Positions 37,963 through 64,000 of a stretch of DNA of 64,000 nucleotides are shown here, piece after piece. The number at the start of each line of letters is the position of its first letter. Position 1 is the first letter of the stretch. Position numbers and translations under genes: made by a program. This DNA comes from Corythoichthys intestinalis (Eukaryota > Chordata > Actinopteri > Syngnathiformes > Syngnathidae): NCBI RefSeq assembly GCF_030265065.1, contig NC_080416.1:6509501-6573500 (forward strand), read 5' to 3'. Under the pieces are notes generated by a model that saw nothing but the letters and a program-made list of their open reading frames with translations, was not told the DNA's origin and ran no database searches.

Positions 37963-40245
37963 CATAGGCGGAGTTTGACTTTTGGGGCACGGGGGGGCAC
38001 AACATGTTGATGACCCCGAGACGTACTGTCAGCAATAAAATTAACTTACAAGAATATTTACAATAATAAGTTGACAATGAGTGTTTTTTATTTCCCATCA
38101 TTCTTGAAGCGAATTCGAAATCAGGCTGCTTTGGCAAACCTCCGTGAAGTTGGCCCCCCATCAGACGCAAATTTATATAAAAATTATGTCAATCGTTTGT
38201 GCTATGATTGTGCTGGTTTGTGCTGCAAAAAGTTTCGTTTGTGCCATCATCGTTTTGCAGTTATTAAACATTGTTTTTTAGGTCATCCAGAGTTCACCCA
38301 GCCCCCCATCTGCGGCGGAATGGAACCCCGGTGGTGTCATTTGATTCTGCCTCGTTAGTGCTGGATTGTGCTGCAAAAATTTTTGTTTAAACTGCTACGG
38401 TTTTCGAGATAATCATAAAAATGTCTAGTGATGACGTCACGCGCAGCCCCTAATCTGCGGCGGAATGGAACGGCGATGATGCCATTTCTGTCTTCGTCGT
38501 TAGTGCTGGATTTTGCTGTGAAAAGTTTTGTTTGAACTGCAGTTTTCGAGATATTCATAATAGAGCCTAGTTCGGGCCTAAAAAATCCAGCCCGACCCGA
38601 CACGGCCCGATGGTATTGAGGCCCGACCCGGCGTGAGCCCGATCAATTAACTAGATTTGCAGGCCCGAGCCCGAAAACCGATTTTTTTATTTTTTATTTA
38701 TTTGTTAGAGTGACGCGGAAAAAAAAAACGCAGCAGCACTTTATTTCATTTCTTTGAGTTGGCAGAAAAAACGCAAGTTTTCTTAATGTTTAAATAGTCT
38801 ACATATTTTTATGATCATTATTACACATTACACAACGAAATAACGCAGGGAAAGTTTAATATTAAAAACAATATATGCGGTTTTGCAGACACACAGAGGA
38901 GAAAATTCAAAAGGATCACATTTGTCTTGCCTTTGTGTGCACAAATAAAAGTGTCTTTCGTAACGAATTTGCAGTTGTCAGAAAAAAAAATGCAAGTTTA
39001 CTCAATATTTAAATAGTCTACATATTTTCATGAGAAGTATAAAAACATTTACACAACGAAAGTTCAAACAAAACTTTTTGCAGCACAATCCAGCACTAAC
39101 GATGAAGAAAGAAATGGCATCATCGCCGTTTCATTCCGCCGCAGATGGGGGGCTGGGTGAACTCTGGATGACCTAAAAAACAATGTTTAATAACTGCAAA
39201 ACGATGATGGCACAAACGAAACTTTTTGCAGCACAAACCAGCACAATCATAGCACAAACGATTGACATAATTTTTATATAAATTTGCGTCTGATGGGGGG
39301 CCAACTTCACGGAGGTCTTAGGCAATACTTTTCGTCAAGAGCGTCATCCGTTAAATATGGTACGCCCGCCGGTGTCGTGCCAATGTAGTTACCCCAGTCA
39401 AAAACTGTATCCCCTGGGCGGAACCATACGGAGGTAGATTTGTGTTTTTAGTATTCAATCAAAAAAAATGTTGCGTCTATAAAAAAAAAAGTCACTTCAA
39501 TCAAAAAAAAAAAATGTCTTTGAATGCAAAAATAAATTTGAAACTCAAAAAAATGCATGTGAAAGGTATTTTTCTTTGTTTTGTTTTTTTTTGGATTGAA
39601 GTCGAGTTTTTTTTTTTTTTTATTGAAGCAACTTTATGGATTAAAGTAATGTCAATTTGTGTTTGGACCACATTTTGGCTTGGACATTTTGTCTTTATTA
39701 TTCAATCAAAAAATAAGTTGCTTCAAAAAAATATGTTTTCAAAAAGAAAAATCACTTCAATCAATAAAAGGAAAATTTCAATCATAGAAAATGTTTTTGA
39801 ATGCGAAAAAATATTTGAGATTGAAAAATGAACATTTGAACACTTCATTTTTCATCGAAAAAGTTTTCTTTGATTGAAGCAAGCCTTTTTGTGTTTGGGC
39901 CATATTATGGGTAGGAAATTTGTGTCTAAATCATTCAATTCCCCAAAAAGTTGCTTCACTCAAAAAAAAAACATTTTCAATCTAAGAAAAAAATCATTTG
40001 AAAAATAAAATTGCCCTCCCCTATTTTTCTATGCAAAGCAAATGATTGTCTAAGGTGCTAGTCACATGATTTGTTTGAAAAATAATTTTGTTCCATTATA
40101 AAACAATTTTATTGTTCATTTGATTCATTTTTGTAGCAGTTTTATTGCTTTACAACTTTTACATTTCTATAGGAAAGTCAATTACATGCAATGACATTTT
40201 TTGGCCACCAGGAAGGGCCTGGCCCCCCCTTAAAATCCGCTTATG
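37963..40245. mobile_element. Nested hAT-type element, 2283 bp
   Basis: Ends CATAGGCGGAGTTTGA and the complementary TAAAATCCGCTTATG, flanked by GATACAGG (37955-37962) and GATGCAGG (40246-40253). The paralogous hAT at 15125-16104 supplies the empty site (AATGCAG on its minus strand). It contains a long inverted repeat and A/T-rich tracts. No transposase was recognised. Confidence 0.75.
38144..39315. repeat. Long imperfect inverted repeat inside the nested hAT
   Basis: The arm at about 38144-38330 is the reverse complement of 39122-39312, and 38459-38545 pairs with 39060-39130. Shared words include CTCCGTGAAGTTGGCC, CATCAGACGC and CATCTGCGGCGGAATGG. Between the arms lies a CCCGACCCGACACGGCCCGA-type repeat at about 38574-38690. 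Confidence 0.7.
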
Positions 40246-40929
40246 GATGCAGGTCAGATTTTCAGTCGCAAAATTTGTGGTCGTGTTCCCCACCTCCACA
40301 ACATTGACGGCTTTTTACATTACTTACAACGGCTGCTGCTCGCCCAATTTTTTTTTTAATATCCATAATAATGGTAGGGTCTATTGTAACCTTAAAACAT
40401 ATGGGGAGACAATATAAATGATCTCTAAAACTGAACTCATTATATAATGTAAAATAAATTTGCTTGAAAGTTGGTGAGGACAATTTGAGCATCCTGAAAA
40501 GTTGCTAGTGTAAAACAACAACAAACAGTGCAAACCTACGCCCTGGCCTGTGGGTTATCGATATGCTTTCGACAAGAAACGATATTTTGTCAGACAGGCT
40601 AGGACAAGATTGAGAAGATATCTGATAGTTTTTTTTGTCCCACATGAACGCCAATCCGAGCTGTCCCAATCGTCGGCGTGGCTAGCTCATCAAAGTTTGC
40701 GCGTCTCCCGACTTCAACTTTCGCGTCAAGACGCGTCTAATTGTCCACAAGAGGCATTTATGGGAAGCTGAGGAATATTTTGTCTTCTAGTTTGAGATCG
40801 TTTAACTCACTGGGAACCGGTGATGGCGCCAGACGTCCAATCCAATGAAGGAAAATGCACTCTCCCACCAATAATGAGTTTTGAAGTGAATTGACTTCAA
40901 ATGGATTGTACAATGTTATGTAATGTAAA

Positions 40930-42890
40930 TGTTAGTACAAGTTAGAGAAATTTAATATTCAAACCCCTCCTAATGTTTTCATTTTATTAATAAAATTTGT
41001 AAAATTTTCAATCCAAAAAAGATAAACTAGTAGCCCGCCATTGTTGATGTCAATAATTACACAATGGTTTATGGCTCATGGGTGCTGAAGCCTATAAAAT
41101 CAGTCGCACCCAAGCGCCAGCAGAGGGCGACAAAACTCAAAAAACACAATTAACAAGTGGACATTTCACTCTGCTGTCATTTTAATGTGTTTGAGCGGGG
41201 CATGTGCGTTAATTGCATCAAATATTTTAACGTGATTAATTAGAAAAATTAATTACCGCCCGTTAATACGATAATTTTGACAGCCCTAATAAATATACAT
41301 TAGAAAACAAGACATTCCACCTAAAACTGAACAATTTTTAGACAGTCAGTCTTTATTTTAGATGTACATTGTTGAAAACAGCCAGCAATTGCACCTCAGA
41401 TGTGACTAGAAAAGAAAAAACAACAAATTCATTGCTTTTACTCCAAAAACTTTACATCTTATATTTAAAAAAAAATCATATTTCTTACCTAAAAATGTCA
41501 TTATGCTTGATAAAACACCCATCACTTAAAAGTGAGGTGTTTTTCCCACGTGTGTCAATTGAATTTCCATTTGTGTCAAGCTATTTTTAAGTTCTAGTTA
41601 AGTTTTAAATTCGTGTAAATTGTAATAGTTTTTGCAGTTTTCAGCTAAAATTGACAGTTTTATTATATTTTTATTTTACACCATCACTCTGCAACGCTGT
41701 TTTTACAGATTAAATAAAGCCTGTATGAAAGACACGTTAGCCACGCATCGACAGTAGTCATAATTAATAGAAGTTTTAGCCCTCCGTATGGCTAATGTTA
41801 TGTTAGCAAGGTACAGTAACGTTAATTTTCTTTTTAGCGCTACGTTAATTTTTACCCTTTCCCGAGTATCGCTCCTCCGCTCTCGGAGTAAACGGGGTGC
41901 CTTCAGTGGAGCGTCAGCATTGAAGATGTGCTGTCGTGTTAAGCAAGCGCTGTCTTACAGTAAGTACGCGAAACAGTGTTCGCCTTGGTCTTCAGCTTGA
42001 AATGCTCCTACACTTTTTTCATTTTCTGCTTTTCTTTGGTCCCTTTTGCTTCACTTTCGTCGGCTTCTTTGTCGTTACCTCTATATTCTTGCGTGGTTGA
42101 AATCAAATATATCCGCCGGTTCTCTGTCTTCATCCTGTATGCACTTGACGTCAGCGTGTTGTGCCACATTAAAAGTAGTCCGGGCAAAATGTCATGCTTG
42201 GAGCTGGCAAAATTAAATGATTCCTCCAAGTTGAGAGAAATCCTCGATCAAGTTTTAAAATCGAGTTACTCAAATTGTTGTATGATTTCCGAATGACCAC
42301 CAGAGCGTTCCGTAACTCAGAAGGTTCTGTAGGGACCGGAACTCGGTTGTCACCGGAATTTATGTCTTTTCCGTTCATCCGCCTCTCTCTATTGAAATAA
42401 ATTGGACATCCAGGGTCATCGATAGCAGCCAATGAGTTAAAAACTATGAGGGGAAAAAAAACTTTAGAGTGTTACTTTGGGCCATAGCTAGTGTGTATTT
42501 CTGTTGTTTGTCTTTTTTTTTCCAATTTTTACTTTAAAAAATAATGATGCATTAAATTTTTTATGCCTAAGGGTTAGTAAGTGTCAACTTTTGAATCGTT
42601 GTCCACTGTAGTGATTTAACATTTTCTTAAAAGCATACTTTGATCAGAATGTTGTTGATTGTACTTGTTTTTTGAACAGCTTGGATCAATAAATGAACGA
42701 TCAAAGACAAAACTGCACATTTGTCAATCACATAGTTGTCATTGATATAAACTCGGGCACTGCTTACGAAAATAAAATGAAATATTATCACTACTGATCT
42801 CGTAAGAGAATATTTTCACTCTAGATTTGATTCTAGATTTTGTCCTTTCTCCCCAAAATATGACAATTAAAGGTTCATTCATTTCAGGAA
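40930..42890 (+). repeat. Partial third duplicon, no MHC exons
   Basis: Matches unit 2 from about 32668 (inside the TAGGGCTGTC hAT) to 35120. It lacks the 33165-33620 segment. I looked for alpha-1, alpha-2 or alpha-3 exon motifs here and found none. The minus-strand open stretch near 42008-42229 has no recognisable domain. Confidence 0.7.
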
Positions 42891-43661
42891 TACAAATGGA
42901 AGCGTGTATTTAGCAGAAAATATCCACTAGATAGCGCCATTTCCCCGCTTGTAACCTTTCTCCATTGCGCAATCGCTTATTCTTCACCGAGTCGTATTTA
43001 TAATTTACTTTTTCTTTTCAAGGAAATTACAAGACAGTCATTCGTTCATTGCAAGAATATTTTTAATTTAATCCAGGACATTTTGGAGCGAAATTTACAT
43101 TTACAAATGAATCAAATATAAAACTGAAACTGTAAAACTAAATTGTGAACAACTAGACGATAATTAGCAAGAAATGACATAAAAACGAGGTGGACAAGTG
43201 CTGGTTTGTCCCCGGAAGTTGTTAAATTGTCAAGGAAAAAATTATTAAAACGTCAAATTTGTGAATATTTCGTTGGATTTTCGAGATTTTTCCTCCCGAT
43301 TTATAGTGCAGCAACAAACTGCCTCTATTACGTTAAGCTGGCATGAATCAACCAAATTTTAAATGCACGACTGCCAAAATAAAAGCAACTTCCAATCTTT
43401 AATACGTTGCTTTTCACTTATATTCACTAAATATGAACTATAAATATTTTTGAAAGGTAGACTTGTGATATATTTGATCGAAAATCTCATTTGGTTAGGC
43501 TAAAATTACATATTCACTGTTAAAACCACCAAACGGAAGTAGTTTTGAGTCATTTCCGTTAATTGACAGCTTGCAGGCGAGGAGCCCAGCACATTCATTC
43601 ATTCATTGACATTCCTGCGCACTTTTCAAGAGGACGGAAACAAAATTTGATATTTTTGACG
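42891..43661 (+). promoter_or_regulatory. necab1: Presumed necab1 upstream region
   Basis: Intergenic DNA just 5' of the necab1 start, A/T-rich except for the last ~100 bp. No specific element could be assigned. Confidence 0.3.
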
Positions 43662-61161
<17,500 letters not shown>

Positions 61162-61329
61162 GTAAGTGACCCCGCCTCCTCCTGCAAGACTTTTGATTTG
61201 CTATGAAATGGTGAGCATGTCAAAGAATCAAAATGACGACACTAATGTCATTTGACATGTAGACAACAAATTTGTACTGACACCCCCCGGGTGCCAGAGT
61301 AAAAAAAAAAAATTCATGGTTAATCAGTA

Positions 61330-63061
61330 CTTACATATTATTAAATTGTGTGTACAGAGTACTAAACTGTAGGTACAGATTACAATAGTGTGGCTCCTGA
61401 TGATTTAACTGTGGGTATAGTTTAGTAATCTATGGGTACAGATGATTAAACTGTGGGTACAGTTTAGTAATCGATGGGTACAGATTACTAAATTATGTGT
61501 ATAGAGTACTAAACTGTGGGTACAGTTTAGTATTCCGTGGATACACATTACTAAACAGCGGGTACAGATGACTAAACTGTGGGTACATTTTAGTAATAAG
61601 TGTGTACAGTTTAGTATTTTAGGGGTACAGATGATTAAACCGTGGGTACAATTTAGTATTCTGTGGATACATTTTAGTAATCTGTGGCTACTGATGATCA
61701 AACTGCGGGTACAGTTTAATAATCTGTCGGTACAGATTAAATTGTGGGTACAGTTTAGTAATTTGTGGGTAGAGATGATTAAATTGTGGGTACAGTTTAG
61801 TATTCTGTGGATACAGATTTCTAAACAGTGGGTACAGATGTAAACTGTGAGTACAGTTTAGTGATCCGTGAGTACAGTTTAGTATTTTAGGGCTACAGAT
61901 GATTAAACTGTGGGTACAGTTTAGTAATCTGTGGGTACAGATTACTAAATTATGTGTATAGAGTACTAAACTGTCGGTACAGTTTAGTAATTTGTGGGTA
62001 GAGATGATTAAATTGTGGGTACAGTTTAGTATTCATGTGGATACAGATTACTAAACCGTGGGTACAGATATAAACTATAAATACAGTTTAGTAATCTGTG
62101 GGTACAGTTTAGTATTTTAGGGGTACAGATGATTAAACTATTGGTAAAGTTTAGTAATCTGTGGATACAGATTTCTAAACAGTGGGTACAGATGTAAACT
62201 GTGAGTACAGTTTAGTGATCCGTGAGTACAGTTTAGTATTTTAGGGCTACAGATGATTAAACTGTGGGTACAGTTTAGTAATCTGTGGGTACAGATTACT
62301 AAATTATGTGTATAGAGTACTAAACTGTCGGTACAGTTTAGTAATTTGTGGGTAGAGATGATTAAATTGTGGGTACAGTTTAGTATTCATGTGGATACAG
62401 ATTACTAAACCTTGGGTACAGATATAAACTATAAATACAGTTTAGTAATCTGTGGGTACAGTTTAGTATTTTAGGGGTACAGATGATTAAACTATTGGTA
62501 AAGTTTAGTAATCTGTGGGTACAGATGATTAAACCGTAGGTACAGTTTAGTAATCAGTGGGTACAGATTACTAAATTATGTGTAAAGAGTACTAAACTGA
62601 GGGTACAGTTTAGTAATCTGTGGGTAGAGATGATTAAATTTTGGTTATAGTTTAGTATTTTGTGGATACAGATGACTAAACCGTGGGTACAGATATAAAC
62701 TGTGAGTACAGTTTAGTAATCTGTGGGTAAAGTTTAGTATTTTAGGGGAACAGATGATTAAACTGTGGGTAAAATTTAGTAATCTGTGGGGACAGATGAT
62801 TAAACTGTAGGTACAGTTTAGTAATTAGTGGGTACAGATTACTAAATTATGTGTATAGAGTACCAAACTGTGGGTACGGTTTAGTATTCCGTGGATACAG
62901 ATTACTAAACAGCAGTGTTGTTAATTTTACTTTAAAAAAGTAATTAATTACAGTTACAAATTACTTCTCCCAAAAAGTAATTGCGTTAGTAACTCAGTTA
63001 CCTGAATGTAAAAGTAATTAGTTACTTGGCAAAGTAACTAGTGATATATATTTTTTTTTCT

Positions 63062-63095
<34 letters not shown>

Positions 63096-64000
63096 AGGTC
63101 ACACAATGTGAAGCTTAAAGGGTTTGGGGGACAATTGGCCCTAGCCCAATTCTTTACCCTCAACTTAACTAGACAAAAGGGTATTGCGATAACTAGCTAG
63201 TAACCTTTGCTATGTGTGGAAGTCATTTAAAGTTGTGAATCAATCGTTAAAGTTGTTAAAATTTCTCCCGTTATTGCATTAGTTCCCTTCTGTCTACTTT
63301 AAACATGCGTAAGTTTTAAAACTGTTTCATCATTTAAAGATAGATTTAAGTTAAGATTTTGCCGATTTAGGAGCATTTTAGATTTAAAAAAAATTACTTA
63401 GGTTCGCTAGGAAGGATCTCTACATCAGGGCCTTCCTGAGAGGTCTACTGCTTTAAGATGGCGGCTGTTTACAAACGCATGTAGTCCTTAAAACATGTTG
63501 GCAATGCAGCAGTGGCTGTCATTTGCATCTAGTTCTATAATATGATATCTACCGTGTCATGTGGATGTAGTTTGTCGGCTATGGCTGCAGTCAGGTATTA
63601 TTGGAGCCACCTAGCATCGCGGTTGCAACGGCGTCTTCCCCACTCCTGCTCTGCTCTCGTTCCCGTGAGTCCGTTTCTCTGACTTTTTTTTATTCAACCA
63701 ACTTAGTAACGCATAGTAACGCACGCCTTTCCCGCCTCAGTAACGGTAACGGCGTTACCAAGATGAGAAAAGTAATTAATTAGATTACTCATTACTGAAA
63801 AAAATAACGCCGTTAGTAACGCCGTTATATTGTAACGCCGTTATTAACAACACTGCTAAACAGTGGGTACAGATGACAAGACTGTGGGTTCATTTTAGTA
63901 ATCTGTGGGAACAGTTTAGTATTTTAGGGGTACAGATGGTTAAACTGTGTGTACAATGTAGTATTCTGTGGATACATTTTAGTATTCTGTGGCTACTAAT
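61330..64000. repeat. Minisatellite with palindromic units and a ~354-bp higher-order repeat
   Basis: Built from GGGTACAGTTTAGTAATCTG and GGGTACAGATTACTAAA-type words in alternating orientation, so neighbouring half-units are reverse complements. A larger block starting ATACAGATTT recurs at 61811 and 62165 (354 bp apart), nearly identical for most of its length. It is interrupted by the hAT at 62913-63855, resumes after it, and continues past the window. It lies in the necab1 intron after exon 11. Confidence 0.85.
62913..63855. mobile_element. hAT-type element, 943 bp, inside the minisatellite
   Basis: Ends CAGTGTTGTTAAT and ATTAACAACACTG with a perfect 8-bp duplication CTAAACAG (62905-62912, 63856-63863). 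It contains AAAGTAATTAATTAC and GTAACGCCGTTA words typical of an abundant fish non-autonomous family, and an A run of about 30 near 63065. No transposase. Confidence 0.85.

Larger units (their letters stand above)
37648..40546. mobile_element. hAT element (same family as 15125-16104), split by another hAT
   Basis: Ends ACTGTAGGTTTGG and GCAAACCTACGCCC, flanked by CATGTGGG (37640-37647) and CCTGTGGG (40547-40554). The interior left and right of the nested element aligns with the reverse complement of 15125-16104. Confidence 0.75.

Noticed and set aside
40930-42890. Possible third MHC class I gene
   Set aside because: Only the shared 3' flank is present; no WDDE-type alpha-2, VTCH alpha-3 or transmembrane exon motif was found.
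61405-61843. Open stretches with periodic CTH/WVQFS-type residues
   Set aside because: Translation of the minisatellite; periodicity is that of the DNA repeat.
61330-62900. Regular repeats resembling a CRISPR-like array
   Set aside because: Units are contiguous, degenerate and palindromic with no unique spacers, in a vertebrate intron.

Overview
The window reads as teleost fish genomic DNA: short conserved exons in long introns filled with Tc1/mariner, hAT, LINE and MITE copies. It holds three kinds of host gene. tmem64 lies on the minus strand (coding exons between 2398 and 17657). Two MHC class I heavy-chain copies lie on the plus strand (19094-24880 and 28674-31752). The first eleven coding exons of necab1 lie on the plus strand (43662 onward, running off the right edge). 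tmem64 and necab1 are head-to-head neighbours in other vertebrates, including human 8q21, so the MHC class I copies and their repeats sit inside an otherwise conserved gene pair.

Layout. 1-2397: repeats downstream of tmem64. 2398-17657: tmem64. Its 12.8-kb intron 1 carries a LINE with two open ORFs (6013-10511) inserted into a ~188-bp tandem array, a decayed Tc1 copy, and a hAT element with another hAT nested in it. 18780-35125: two tandem duplicons, each with an MHC class I gene and 3' flank; a third partial unit without MHC exons lies at 40930-42890. Each MHC copy carries one reading-frame break: copy 1 in the transmembrane exon, copy 2 in the alpha-1 exon. Both keep an ISRE-like upstream site, and only copy 2 keeps a perfect CRE/X2-like site.

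35126-43661: nested transposons between the MHC units and necab1. 43662-64000: necab1, with a Tc1 copy that has a full-length transposase ORF, a decayed relative of it, a fold-back Tc1, a decayed Tc1, remnants of a THAP-carrying element, and at the right edge a large minisatellite interrupted by a hAT.

The most informative feature is the stratigraphy. Several insertions can be compared with an uninterrupted paralogue in the same window, which fixes insertion boundaries and target duplications directly: an 80-bp hairpin MITE, a solo LTR, two THAP/SAP-type transposon derivatives with AT duplications, and a hAT inside a hAT. No tRNA, rRNA or CRISPR was recognised. All family assignments come from motif reading; no search was run.
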